From Mesocentrotus franciscanus (taxonomy: Eukaryota > Echinodermata > Echinoidea > Camarodonta > Strongylocentrotidae): DNA of 64,000 nucleotides. Within the stretch, counting starts at the first letter, position 1; every line of letters starts with the position of its first letter. The stretch covers positions 19,406,259 to 19,470,258 of the forward strand of contig CP137684.1 of NCBI GenBank assembly GCA_037976565.1. The letters are read 5' to 3'. This document shows, piece by piece, positions 23,797 through 36,391 of the stretch. The translations under genes and the position numbers were made by a program. The notes under the pieces were generated by a model. That model had not been told where the DNA came from and did not search any database. It saw only the letters and a list, made by a program, of their open reading frames with translations.

Positions 23797-23878
23797 ACTC
23801 CATACCATTCACGATGGCAAAGAGGCAGAAAACCGAAGAGACGACTGAAACCCTGAGGGATGACACACCAAGTACAAG
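23797..23878 (+). CDS. linker exon 2
   Basis: 82 bp with the acceptor CCTCAG (23796) and donor ACAAG|GTACAG (23879). The peptide contains MAKRQKTEETTETLRDDT, paralogous to linker 1 and again diverged mostly at replacement sites (about 13 of 82 bases). It enters in phase 1 and leaves in phase 2, matching the DD3 exon. Confidence 0.72.
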
Positions 23879-25702
23879 GTACAGACATGTTAAGCATAAC
23901 TCCAGTACGTTACATGTATAACTGTTAAATTAGTAATGGTCACAAAATTCAAATAACTGAGTATTAAAGATCATTTTTCTCTTTGAAGAGTAGTTGAGGT
24001 TATTTTTTTGTATTATCATGCAAATTTACTATTGGTAGTAATAATAAACGATGGTAGCCGAGACACATGTTGTGAAACAAGAATTTGCGTTAGAGGATAT
24101 GAAAATATGATGTTATTGGTTATTCATCTCATAGGGAAATAAATGTAATGACAAATATCAAACCTCCAACATAAAACATACCTGTACACTACAACAGATG
24201 AAATTAAATGGGCCCTACAATTTACCATTTCTTAATGGTCAAATGCTAAAACGACACCCTCCTTTCAATTTAATTGAATCTTTATTTTTTTTAAACCTGC
24301 AAGTACTCATGATAATATGCAAATATATTGGGAGATAAAGAGCCATCGCGGCTAATAGCTGAACCGTGGAACAAACATGATAGATAACAAATAGAAGTGA
24401 AATTGAAAAAGTAGAAGAGATAAACATCTAGTGTGAGAAAAAAAGTGGGAGAAGTAACAACTGTGAAAATGGTAAATACATTGTAGTTTAGTGACTTGTG
24501 TAAAGATAGATAAGTTAAAGGAAGTTGTTACCGATCAAAACTAATACAACAACTAAAACTGACAAAAATGCATACGATACTCAAACTCGAAATCAGCACA
24601 CACAAAAATAAATTATGGATGCCATGCATTACCCAAAATACTATTGAATCTGTTTCTAGAGCCCTTCTTTATGTTTGGCTGGTCTACTGTAGCGATGTTT
24701 TGATCAGGTACCCACCATTAATGTTTTCTAACGAAACCTATGAAAGCCCTTAAAGATACTATGTCCCTTTTGCAGCCGACATCAAATTCTGTAGAACTTT
24801 GCAGGAATTAGGAATATGTCATGTTTGTCCTATCTGTGAGATTTAAACGTTAGCAGTGTCCTAGTATTCAAATTACGCAAGGAAACCTGTTTACTTTCTA
24901 GACTTCCCTGTCAGACACTATTGAGTGACTGACTGACATCTTTTTTTCTTTGGTAATAACATACATAAAATGAGCTGTAACAGGTACATGAGCATTTGTC
25001 TACATCAATAACCCACTACTTGTAAAGGCCAAAATTAAAGTGATTTAATCTTTGTGCAGCACAAAACGTACGACCATTCGGTACAAGGGTCTGAAAATCA
25101 GATTATTACTTAGGTGATTGCAATCACTTATGTCGATTCGGCAACTAATGGTCGCTATTTTCCTTAAAAAAGCCATTTTCAAACCCCTTTGTTTTGAGGG
25201 AAGTTCTTAATAAGTATTGTCTTTCAAATGCCGTTGGAATTTAACCTTTTCATTTTTTTGACCTGCAAATGGGACATAGTACCTTTAAAAATGATTGTAT
25301 TATATATTCTAAGAAAATGACATTACGTGTGGAAAAGTAGAATCCTTCACTGTGAGGTGTTGTGGTCCAGTGGATAATTCTCCGGACTGTGAACCACAAG
25401 GTACAAGTATATCTGAAGTATTTAAATAAATATAAGAATACTACTAGATCACTTACTGGTGTATTATGGAAATGAATAATTAACAATTGTGCTATATTGA
25501 ATGTATTTATTGTTAATTCTGTTAAATAATGAATTCACATACCGTTAAAATGAAAGATAAAGCAGGAAGGAATTGAAAATTGACGAGGATGTTTTGTTAC
25601 ATTATTCACTTAGTGATTTGTAATTCATGATATCCAATGAATAGAAGCTTGAGTAGGTGTGTATTATAACTTAAATTTTGTGATTTTTTAATAATATTCT
25701 AG
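23879..25702 (+). other. intron before DD3
   Basis: AT-rich. 23997-24310 is duplicated at 16697-17040. At 25357-25405 there is a tRNA-like A-box region (TGGTCCAGTGGATAATTCT, then a GTG anticodon context) without a B box, possibly a decayed SINE. No further exon recognised. Confidence 0.45.
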
Positions 25703-25995
25703 TGGTCAAACATCAAGTCATACACATGGATTTGATGACGTCATCACTAAAGTAGCAGACGCCATATTAGATGATGGTGATTTAAGGAGACTTGGTTTTT
25801 TTCTTGGAGTCCAAATACAAAATATCACCCGGGCATTAGAGACAAATTGGACTTCAGGTACAAAGACTGGTAATGTGATGATGCTCCAGAACTGGGCAAA
25901 GACGGTCAAACCATCCAAGCGACTTCCCATTCTTAGAGCTGCTCTGCAGGAGGCGGAGTTGATAGAAATAGAGGAGACGTGCCTGCCAATAAAAG
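25703..25995 (+). CDS. death domain 3 exon
   Basis: 293 bp from the acceptor AATATTCTAG (25702) to ATAAAAG|GTGAAA (donor 25996), entering in phase 2 and leaving in phase 1 like DD1 and DD2. After a short lead (SGQTSSHTHG), the domain runs FDDVITKVADAILDDGDLRR, LGFFLGVQIQNITRAL, MMLQNWAKTVKPS and LPILRAALQEAELIEIEE, the six-helix death-domain pattern with the conserved Trp in helix 5. It is clearly diverged from DD1 and DD2, so it was not part of the recent duplication. The exon contains TGACGTCA at about 25735, here simply coding DDV. Confidence 0.85.
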
Positions 25996-27170
25996 GTGAA
26001 AACATTTTTTTTTCAGAAACTTTTAAGATCTCCATTGATAAGGTTTTAATATGAGTTAATAAAAATTACCCTCATTATTTAGCGAACAAAAATTGGGCAT
26101 ATTGAATAATTGTTTATGCCTTTCTTTTGGCTAACCTGTCTCCACTATCCGAGAAGCTACAGACTTCTGTGAAATTGCTCTGGTTGGTCCTAGAGATGAT
26201 CTTTCCACTGTCGTGTAGAAACGCGGGTGTCAATGCATGCATATCATTCTAATATGATTGCAGTTCTAATACCTCTTCTTCTTTGCATTGACGAATTTCA
26301 TCAATGCCTTGTTCTCGTTTGCATGCTGAATTCTTATTGCATTGATTACTTTCGTCAATGCCTTGTTCTTATTCGCATTCTGAATTCTTCTTCTTCGTCT
26401 TCTTCTTGATCTTATTCAAAAAATCCCATTCGTTTTGCACGAAGTGCTTGCTATTCCAATCTAGGTCTTTTCTTCTCGCCCGATTCCTTTAAAATTTTGT
26501 AAGCCTAATCTCTGATATCCACTCTATGTCACCTGACTCTTTGTTTTCCAAAATCGCTCATGCGTGACCGTCCAGGCGCCATTTTGTCTGTTTCTGGTCC
26601 GTATTAAGACCTTTCTTTCTTTCTACGTATCTCCACTATCCTAGATCCTAGGGACTTCTAACAAACTCCGTTAGATAGTCCTAGAGACGTTCTTTCATCT
26701 GCGATGTATAAAATGCCATCTTCGTACTCCAAATTCAAATCTGAAATCGAATCCATCAAAAATCGCAAAATTCTTTAAAAAATTTACTCCTAAAAATCGA
26801 AAATCGCCATAACTTACCAATATCAATTCCATTTTGTCTTAATTTCTTACAGTACCTTCATCTTATCATTGCACATAGCTATGCTGAATTTCACGCACCA
26901 ATGGTTATGCATCATATAAATAGCGCCCTGAATAGCGTTCTGAAAATGGCTTTTTTTTTCTGTGGCCATAGCTCCATTGTGCCTGGCCAAACCCCTATCT
27001 TTTTTTGGATTTAGATACTTTATGCTATGCCCTTTTTAGCCAAATAAAAAAATATGTACCGTATCGCTCTCTGACTTTGAGAAAATTGCACTCTCAATTC
27101 GCACTTTTCCAGAAAATTGAGAAATAACTTCAACTTGCTGTAAAAAGGCGATCTTTATATCTACGTCAAT
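25996..27170. repeat. intron with copies of a dispersed 'tccactatcc' repeat
   Basis: Text such as 'ctatctccactatcc' followed by 'ctagatag/ggtcctagagatg' and 'gcgtcaatgcatgcatat' occurs near 26140-26260, 26540-26720 and 28290-28510, and in part, inverted, near 35930-36000. It is a decayed repeat family. No exon seen. A TTC/TTCTTCG microsatellite lies at 26385-26407. Confidence 0.5.
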
Positions 27171-27620
27171 GAAACGATTCATATGATGAATGCTCTGGTC
27201 TTTCCAATCGCCACATATGGGGCAGAGACGTGGGCGCTTGAAGCAGCAGATAGAAAGAAAATCCACGCTTTCGAAATGTGGTGTTGGAGGAGGATGCTGT
27301 GGATATCCTGGAAGGCTCATAAATCAAATGATTTTGTCAAGAACCAAATTGGAGCGAGGGCCACCCTATGCCAGAAGATAGATAAGAACAAGTTGCAGTA
27401 TTTTGGACACATTTCTAGGAGAGGAAGTGACAACCTGGAGAAGATCATTACTCAAGGTCATGTTGAGGGTCAACGGAAACGTGGTAGGCCAAAAGTTTGA
27501 TGGGCTGACAGAATAAAAGAGATTACTGGCATGAACATCTGCACAGCTAATCGCTATGATTAGGATAGAAGTGGTTGGAACTTCATCATCAATAGGGTCA
27601 CAAAGGGTCAGACATGACTC
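27171..27620 (+). pseudogene. LINE reverse transcriptase, C-terminal fragment
   Basis: The + strand encodes the end of a non-LTR retrotransposon polyprotein: MMNALVFPIATYGAETWALE, AFEMWCWRRMLWISWKAHKS, KLQYFGHISRRGSDNLEKII, QRKRGRPKV, then after a stop WADRIKEITG and DRSGWN. This is the common tail of the L1/RTE-type 'ETW...RRMLxISW...GHixRR' proteins. There are stops at 27498 and about 27560 and no catalytic core, so it is a 5'-truncated dead copy inside the DD3-ankyrin intron. Confidence 0.85.
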
Positions 27621-28640
27621 ATAGGACAACAACAACAATGAAACTTGGCAGACATATGTATCCACACACTTGACAACTGTTTTCCAAGCTTGGTAAAATT
27701 TGATGACGTCATCTCAAAGTTATCGCCAAAAATGATGAATTTACTAAGCCTTACATAACAGCCTGTTAAAAACTTGAGTACATTACGAGCAGATGTCTAT
27801 GGTGTCAAACTGACTGCAATGAACTGTTCTTTCGAATGATACCAAATATGGTATATGTTCACACAGAAAATTTTGAGTAAATAGCATTTGAACAATGGTC
27901 AAAATACGGATTCGCTGGGTTTCCGTCCAATTATGACACATATTGGCTATGACATCATATATTCGAACGCTTTTTGCCCCCTCTCCGATCTTTTTCTTTA
28001 TTGAAATTTTGCAAGTATATTTTGGATGGCAAAACGCAGGACATCCTAAAGCCGGATTTTGAAAATATGTCAGGGGGGCTATTTTAGACGCCATTCAATA
28101 CCCTTGATGATTTTGTTAGTATGGAATGCAATTTTGGCCATAGCTGGCGTCATGACGTTTTCTTCATTCACCCGAATCCAATTCGTTTTGTACGCAGTGC
28201 TTGCGAGCCCTATCAAGGTCCCTTCCTCGATCCCGATTTTCCTTTCAAATTACGTAGGCATAATCTCTAGCATCCCATCAAGGTCACCTGACTTTTCGTT
28301 CTCTGAAATCACTCATGCGTGACTGTCCAGGCGCCATTTTGTCTGTTTCGGGCCGTTTTGAGCCCTGTCTTTGGGCCTAACTATCTCCACTATCCTAGAT
28401 GCTGCAGGCTTCTTACAAATTGCTCTAGATAGTCCAAGAGATGCTCTTTTGTCTGCCATGTAAAAACACAGGCGTCAATGTATGCATATGGTTCTAATAC
28501 ACTTGCAGTTCAAGTATTAGTAGTAGTAGTAGTACATGTATCATTATGAGTATTAGCATTATTAGTATTAATATTAGTATTAGTAATTTTTTAGTTTGAT
28601 TAATATTATTATCATTATAACAATATGTATTTTCACTCAC
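27621..28640. other. intron, repeats only
   Basis: Contains another copy of the dispersed repeat (about 28290-28510) and a TTA/TAG trinucleotide-rich stretch (28518-28600). No exon recognised. Confidence 0.4.
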
Positions 28641-28802
28641 CTTGGACTTGTTTCCTTCTTTAGCAAGAACTACATAGAAGTTACTGTGCAAGGATGCCTT
28701 GATTAGTGTAACCAAGCCTTTCCGTAAGTCAAAGTAGACCGGGAGCCAAATATCTGAAAAAAGCAGCTCCCGGTCCTTAAATTTTTGAGGAGCCATTTCC
28801 AA
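28641..28802 (-). CDS. possible minus-strand coding exon, unknown
   Basis: On the minus strand a good donor (CCAAG|GTGAGTG, exon end at 28641) closes an open frame that starts MAPQKFKDRELLFSDIWLP (ATG at 28796, or 28802 two codons earlier) and ends KASLHSNF...AKEGNKSK, 52 codons in phase 0. The codon and amino-acid make-up looks protein-like. Inside, GACCGGGAGC and GCTCCCGGTC form an inverted repeat around CTTTTTTCAG, which could itself be an acceptor. It would be an opposite-strand gene inside the intron of the death-domain gene, or an inserted pseudogene fragment. No relative is recognised. Confidence 0.3.
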
Positions 28803-30722
28803 AATTAATGAAAATACGTATTCTTTTAAAATTTTTGGTAACCGTTACCTTTTATTTATTCATTAGTCTATCAGTACACTTATAAAGTACACACTTGCAC
28901 AGCAGTGTATGGTAGCACAGTACTATCTGCCGAGGCATCGTTATACATAAAAATGAGTAAGAACTTAGAATAGAGATATAAAAACCTTTAAATAATAATT
29001 CCATGGCCAATATGAAGCAACTATCAAATACGGTACCTTTAGTTAACTATTTTAAAGCCATCACTACTTTTTCCATTTCGGGGGCTACTCTTTTTGGGGG
29101 CTACTTTTTTCCAGTTAAACTGTCCAGACGACCTCTATTGATTCTCGACATATTGAACACCACTGTACAAAACTTGCCAGAATTCACTAAAAATCGGTAC
29201 TTTAGTGAGAATTGATTATGTTGGGACTAAACTGACTTTTCTAAATTATGGGAGTGAAAGTGGTGATATGTTTTTAAAGCAATAACAAATTCAAACACAC
29301 CAGTCAATCAAACGCGGCAACTCAGCATCCCAACTTTTTAACTACGTGATCTCTCAAAAATAAATTAGCACTTGGAAACAAAATAATTACAGTTCAGTGA
29401 ATTAGATTTATCATTCAGCAATTGAACTGGTTTCACATTTTACAAAGTGAAGATGTCTGTAATTATAAGCGAAGAAAAACCTGACTGGTCAATAAATTGA
29501 ACGCAGTACCAAAGTAGCAATGTATATATTCCTTAAACTTATTAGTTCAAACAAACAAAGGTATTCCATTTTGCCTGAATAAAAATAGTATAAACTTTTG
29601 ATTTGAGAATATATGAGATATAAATAATAGGATATCAAACTTCAATGTCTTTCAAAAACGCTGCGGAGACTTGTCGACGGAAGACACGTGGCGATGTTGA
29701 TTTTGACGACTGTCAATGTTCTGCTTCAGAGAAGCTGAAATGTTCGGCGTCCTGAACTTCGATGAACTACATGTAGTCTAGGAGCGAAGACCTATGGTAG
29801 AAATTGACGATACCAGTAAAAGAAACTCGTAATGTAAATCTCGGCCAGTTGGACCTATTGTTACCAAAATAAAATAGACATAGTTTGTCCGAAATACACC
29901 TATAAAAACTATCATCATCGAACAAGGTCAAACGACCTCCAAAAATGTATAACAGCATATCATTTCATATCTCATAATGGTATTACAAATGTAATAAGTT
30001 AATAACTCTTTAGTAACATTTCTTAAACGAGAAATACAAGTACATACTTTCGAGAAATTCGACAAGAATGACTTTCACAATGTCAAGGACAAATACCAAT
30101 GTCCACTCTCATGACTTTCAAAACAAATCGGAAAGAAAATTCACAATATTGACAACAGAATATCGCTAAAATTCAAAGACATTACTATTTTCATTTTCAT
30201 ATAATGACTGTTATAAATGAGACGATGTTTCTTTTAATGAATGAAAATAAAGTCGTCTACAAACGTATTTAGCATCATTAATTCAGTCCAATAACCTTGT
30301 CAAGAAACCACTTATAACTTGTCTCTTTTGCTAAAAATGGCTATCATAAATTACAGAGTACATACCTGATAAGTACCAGGAAAAAACTTAGAGATGAGTT
30401 ACAAAGCAGCTATCAGAAAACAAGTTTACAGGCATCCATTCTCCTACTCTACACAAGAGTGAAACTGCCCAGACAGACTCGCGAAGATGGTAGCTGTTGG
30501 GAGCTATGCGGAAGATCTAGGGGAGAAATTGGTTCGAATCCCTGTGGAGAGAGATGTAACCAAATTACACACTAAGTGTAGCTGATAATGTATCAACAAC
30601 CGGGATACTGCTCTGCTCTGAACTAAACGTTAAAGAACCTAGGAGTTAGCCCACGGAACCGACGGAACCGCCCTAAAAGGGTGAGTTCTAATTGGTTATT
30701 TTCCATAACCAAGAATATTATT
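28803..30722. other. intron, no gene seen
   Basis: AT-rich. At about 30525-30545 there is a B-box-like TTGGTTCGAATCCCTG with no convincing A box, perhaps a SINE remnant. Otherwise nothing supported. Confidence 0.35.
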
Positions 30723-31787
30723 ATCCCCTCGCCGACGAAGTCGGAGGGGATATAGAAACGCCGCTGTCCGTCCTTCCTTCCTTCCTTCCTTCCGTGCGTC
30801 CGTCCATAACAAATTTGGTTTCCGATCAATAACTTCAGTAATGTTTGACGGATTTTAATGTTTGATATGAAGGTACATGGTATCAAAATACAGGCTAAGT
30901 TCGATTTCGGAGTATGTAGGTCAAAGGTCAAAGGTCATAGCTCATTAAATATGCGAAAAATACACATCTGGTTTCCGATCGATAACTTCAGTAATGTTTG
31001 ACGGATTTTAATGAAGTTTGATATGAAGGTTCATGGTATCAAAATACAGGCTAAGTTCGATTTCGAGTATGTAGGTCAAAGGTCATAGCTCATTAAATAT
31101 GCGAATCTGGTTTCCGATCGATAACTTTAGTAATGTTTGACGGATTTTAATCAAATTTGATATGAAGGTACATGGTATCAAAACACAGCCTAAGTTCAAT
31201 TTCCAGTATGTAGGTCAAAGGTCATAGCTCATTAAATATGCGAATCTGGTTTCCGATCGATAATTTCAGTAATGTTTGACAGATTTTAATGAAATTTGAT
31301 ATGAAGGTACATGGTATCAAAACACAGCCTAAGTTCAATTTCTGAGTATGTAGGTCAAAGGTCATAGCTCATTAAATATGCGAATCTGGTTTCCGATCGA
31401 TAATTTAGTAATGTTTGACAGATTTTAATGAAATTTGATATGAAGGTACATGGTATCAAAACACAGCCTAAGTTCAATTTCCGAGTATGTAGGTCAAAGG
31501 TCATAGCTCATTAAATATGCAAATCTGGTTTCCGATCGATAACTTTAGTAATGTTTGACAGATTTTAATGAAATTTGATATGAAGGTACATAGTATCAAA
31601 ACACAGCCTAAGTTCGATTTGAGTATGTAGGTCAAAGGTGAAAGGTCATAGCTCATTAAATATGCAAAAACACCTAATTATATATGTGAAAATGTGGTTA
31701 ACTTCCTTGCCTAGTAATATAATAGTATAGTCTAATGGAGGTAACTTGTTCTGACGTATATAGGCCATTTGTACCCTGCGAGGGGAT
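30723..31787 (+). mobile_element. hairpin-headed element (CCCCTCGC family), complete, 6 units
   Basis: Same family as 15775-16499. Head ATCCCCTCGCCGACGAAG with arm GTCGGAGGGGAT, then CCTT and GTCC repeats, then six units starting near 'ggtttccgat' at 30819, 30969, 31106, 31245, 31388 and 31526. Tail GCGAGGGGAT at 31778-31787 is the inverted copy of the start. A triple half-site AGGTCA A AGGTCA A AGGTCA is at 30918-30937. The 3' part (about 31700-31787) matches 16449-16499 except for extra sequence. Confidence 0.82.
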
Positions 31788-31957
31788 GCGACGCTTTGCG
31801 TTAATTTTTCTAGTTTACATAATAAATTACCGTCCGTGTCTTGGAAATGCACCTGTATCTTCTTTAGAATTAACCATGTCTTAAATACCAGATTGCGTTG
31901 AGTCGAGTTTACACGGTAACACATGAAATTAAAATTAGTACATCTCTATTTTTACAG

Positions 31958-34490
31958 ATCTCATAACCTCCGCTGGACTTACTCAATATGTAACTGGACC
32001 TACCCACAAAGATGGACACACTCTTGATCTCATCCTAACTCCAAATACTGATAACTTTGTCTCAAATTTAAATACTACCAGTTATTTGCCGTCTGATCAT
32101 TCTGCTGTGATATGTAATCTGAATATTGCGCGACCAAAACCAGCAAAAATTAAAATCTCTTTCCGTAAATTTCGCGATATTGATATTAATGTCTTTCGCA
32201 CTGATATATTAAATTCACCTCTGTATAAATCTCCCGCATCTGAATTGGACAACTTGGTTTGTCAATATGACTCTGTTCTAAATGACCTTAAAAACAAGCA
32301 CGCCCCTTTAATAACTCGCACAATAAGGTGTCGTCCTAACGCACCTTGGTTCAATGAAAAATTACATGAAATGAAACGGAACTTATGACGCCTTGAGCAA
32401 CGTTGGAATGCTTCTAAATTAGAAGTTGACAGACAAATTTTCAAAAACCAATGTTATGAATATAATCGCATGATCAAACGATCTAAACAAAACCATCATT
32501 CAAAACAATTTGAAGGCTGTAATTCAAAGCAGCTATTTCAAAAAGTCAACAAATTGTGCACACCAAAAGTATCAAAGGTGTTACCTTCTGACGATTCTGA
32601 TCTTTCACTTGCTGAACGTTTTTCTGACTTTTTACCGACAAAATTCGAGTATCAAAAATGTTCTTAAGGATTCATCAAAAACGGATGTTTCCATATCCAT
32701 GCTTGATTCATGCAATTCTTCATTTCCTGAATTTTCACCAGTATCAGAGGATACTGTTAGAGTTATAATAATGAAATCTCCATCAACTTCATGTAGTCTC
32801 GATCCAATGCCGACATGGTTGCTTAAGAAATGTTTAGATGAGCTTTTACCAGTCATTACCAAAATTATAAACATGTCTATTCAAAGTGGTCAATTTCCCG
32901 ATGTTTTGAAATCGGCACAAATCACTCCTCTTTTGAAGAAACCAAATTTGGATTGTGAAATTTTGAAAAACTATCGGCCTGTTGCCAACTTTAAGTTTCT
33001 TGATAAAACAATTGAACGTGCTTGTGCTTCTCAAATTCAGGGCTATCTATCATCAAACAATCTGTGTAGTAAAATGCAATCTGCATATAGATCTTGTCAT
33101 AGTGTTGAAACTGCTCTTTTACGTGTATATAATGATTTGTTATTAGCTGTAGATCTATACCAAGGTGATGAAGCTGTTTTGATACTTTTAGACTATTCTG
33201 TGGCTTTCGATACTATCAGTCATCATATTTTTCTTAATCGCTTACGTAATAGATATGGTGTATCAGGTACTGCCTTGAATTGGTTTAAAACATATTTTAT
33301 GAAGCGTTCTCAATCTATTGTCATTAATGACTCTTTATCCAAACCTCATGTACAACTTGAAGGTGTTTCTCAGGGATCTGTCATCGGCCCTTTGTCATTC
33401 ACTTTGTACACTGCACCACTTGAAGATATTATTGAAGTGCATGGTTTAGGCCGAATGATATATGCAGATGACACCCAAGTTTATGTTGTTTTGAAACGGG
33501 ATTCTGACCATTCTGTCATTACCAAACTTGAAAGATGTATAAATGATATCAAAGCTTGGTCCACTGCTAATGATCTGAAGTTAAATGAGGATAAAACTGA
33601 GGTTATTCATGTAACATCTCGATTCAGAAAGTCCAATCATTTACCATCTGTCGTAATTGCTAATGTTCTGATACAACCTGTCAAAAGTGCACGTAACCTT
33701 AGTGTCGTCTTTGAAAATGATCTTAGGATAGATGATTATATAAAAAATATTTGTCACTCAGCTTCATATGCCTTGTACAAGATAGGTTGTATTTTAAATT
33801 TTCTTGATCAAAAATCTACTGAAACGCTTATACATGGCATTTATTACATGCCGTCTTGATCAATGCAATAGCCTTCTTTATGGCCTTCCTGACTCACACA
33901 TTGCAAAACTGCAGAGAATCCAAAACTCTGCTGCCAGGCTTGTAACACACACACGTTCTTGTGAACACACAACTCCAGTACTACGCAAATTTCATTGGTT
34001 GCCGGTGACGTACCGCATTATGTACAACATCTTGGTTTTAACTTGTAAATGCATTCATGAATTGGCACCAATTTATCTGCAAGAACTAATCCACGAATAC
34101 AAACCCTCACGTAATTTACAGTCATCTCAATTAAACCTCATGTCTACTTCGGCGTCAACTCTTTTTTTATGGTCATCGCTCTTTTTCCAAAGCTTCTGCT
34201 GAACTTTGTAACAAACTACCTTTATATGTCAAAAACTGTCAAACTGTTAACCAATTCAAAACTTGTCTTAAGACACATTTATTCAAAATTGCTTTTAATG
34301 ATTAACTTACTCTGTTCACATTGATGTGTATTTGATATGTATTGTAATTTGTGGGTTTATTTGCACTTTTTTGTTTTGTTTAATATGTAATTGTTTATCA
34401 GTCTATTCTGTTTGTTATAGCGCTTACAGACTTCGATGGTAAACGCTTTATAAGCAACGTTGTTATTTATTTATTTATTTATCAGTAATT
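31958..34490 (+). pseudogene. CR1/L2-like LINE, 5'-truncated, broken ORF2
   Basis: Begins inside the apurinic-endonuclease domain (GLTQYVTGPTHKDGHTLDLI ... SYLPSDHSAVICNL) and continues through the linker into the reverse transcriptase: NYRPVANFKFLDKTIE, LLDYSVAFDTISHHIFLNRL, GVSQGSVIGPLSFTLY, and the catalytic MIYADDTQVY at 33458-33487. The thumb and C-terminal part follow (RLDQCNSLLYGLPDSHIAKL, FHWLPVTYRI). Damage: TGA near 32386, a frameshift near 32640, another near 33850, and further loss after 34150. The 3' end is marked by 'gcgcttacagacttcg' and a TTTA repeat (34465-34483), typical of this group. Not functional. Confidence 0.9.
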
Positions 34491-36391
34491 TCCTGATTTC
34501 ATGAATAAATTAAGAAATGGTCACTACAATTACACCTAAATAGCAGTATTAAACTACAATCTTTTCAACTCACCGATGTTGGAGAATTTTTTTTGAAAAT
34601 TAAAATAGGAAGTTTACTGTCAATCCTGGCAATCAGCTGCTTCGCAATAATTGTGTGCATTTCTTGGTCACCGCGCACATGCGCGAGCGTGCTGAATTTC
34701 TGTGTAAAATCTTATACCAGTAAACAAATTCAGTCGTATATAACTTGATCCATACCTTACCATGTCGCTGACGTAAAAACCAATCATGATTGCCGCGATT
34801 TTTATATACCGGTAGTTTTCATGAATAGAGGTGTGAAATCAAAGCTTGGATTGTGATTATTCTGGCCATGTATACTGAATTTTGAGAATCGTTTTTCAAA
34901 GTAAATTTTTCACAACGAAGTCAAACTTTGAGACGGTGTGAGAGTGTTGCTCGCGCACTCTCGATCTCTGCTCTGCACGCCGGCTGGCCCCCGTAGCGGT
35001 GGCGCTAGGAGATAGCGGCCGCTCATAGTCGTGCTGCAATTGTTTCGGGGGCGATTTTAGGATTCTCATTGTAAACATGATTTGTTAGGGCTCATTCAGT
35101 CCACATTTAACTCGTATCAAGTAAGTTTTTTGTCAGATTTGTGTACATTTTCTGAAACGGGAAATGTTAATTCTCCTAGACCAGGCGCCAACAATTTTAA
35201 AAGACCGGCGCCCGGTATTCATTTTTTCCGTCTTACCGGGCGCCAAATGTCAGGGACCGTTGGGTAAAAATCGCCCGGCAACCGGTTACGCTTATCCCTA
35301 TATAGCCCAGACTATTTTGAAACTGCATAGCCCAGGGGAGGGGGCTTCTAAGGCCCCTATGATTTCTGCGCGGCAAAAATTTGCATGCATTTCAAGTGAA
35401 GTGTATAGAATACTATGGTAATTTCAATTTTTTTTTAAATTCACTCATTTGCATATTTATGGTAATTTATGCAATTAAGGTCATAAAATTCTGATTTTTA
35501 CCCATAAATCATATATTCTTCATATTTAAACATTCGTTTTCACTACATATATCCATTTTGAATAATAATACAACAAACAAATTTGGAAGAGCCAGGTTAT
35601 TCCTTATGTTATCTATTGTTTTTATAATTTCTTATGTACATGTATATCCTTGTTTTTTTAACATATGTATTTTATTGTTTTTGTTGTTTTATTTCATTTT
35701 CTAACTATAATTCAACTATTTTGACCCCGAAACAAACCCCTAAACTATAAACAATACCAAATAACCAATGTTTTATCTCTTTTTTGGAAAGAGAATATTT
35801 CCATATGTTTTGTAAATAAATCACGAAAATGAGCGATTCTAGGGCTGACATGCAAAGACAAAAGGTCACGTGACTTTGTAACGGTAGGTCCGATTTTCGA
35901 AAGATTTGTTTCAAAAGGCATTAATGAAAAGTCGTCAATGCAATCAAAATTCAGAACGTGAACGAGAACAAGGCATTGACAAAAAGTCGTCAATGTAATA
36001 AGCAGGAAATGTAGCGTTATGGTTATAGAATCTTGGAACTGTACATCATCTTTAAACCGTTGAAGGTTTATAGGCTGTGAGTAAAAATGTTTTGTGATAC
36101 TTCTCAGCGCCAAATGGTATAGTCACTTCTTCCCAAATCATTACTCAAGTTTAAGAATTTCATGTATAGTATGAGTCTTTTTAATAGGTTTTCAATAAAA
36201 CAACATTTTGTGTATGCATAAACTTAACCAGACAACCCTGTAAATGACAAAATTTACTCTTGGACACTGGTGTTAAATCAAAAATTTCTTCTGTGCAAGA
36301 AACTTTTTCATGAATTTGAGTGGTGGTGGTTGAGATTCACAGAAATTTAATTAAATGATTGAATCACAACTTTTAATCTTTTTAATTTCAG
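34491..36391. other. intron; CG-rich patch and a GC stem-loop
   Basis: 34925-35050 is relatively CG-rich (GCGCACTCTCGATCTCTGC, CGGCTGGCCCCCGTAGCGG) but has no coding frame. At 35207-35217 and 35234-35244, GGCGCCCGGTA and TACCGGGCGCC form an inverted repeat with a 16-bp spacer. 35930-36000 is an inverted fragment of the repeat seen at 26.1-28.5 kb. No exon seen. Confidence 0.4.

Larger units (their letters stand above)
20460..24310 (+). repeat. segmental tandem duplication, copy 2
   Basis: Direct copy of 10457-17040 without its 2.8-kb insert, with about 225 bp extra near 23075-23300. Orientation, exon order, splice sites and phases are conserved. Confidence 0.9.

Noticed and set aside
25357..25405. 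tRNA-His-like A-box and GTG anticodon context
   Set aside because: No T arm or B box follows; at most a decayed SINE fragment.
31949..31958. Splice acceptor (TTTTTACAG) immediately before the LINE endonuclease sequence, suggesting the LINE is an exon
   Set aside because: The sequence that follows is an ordinary 5'-truncated LINE with stops; the AG at the junction is probably chance.
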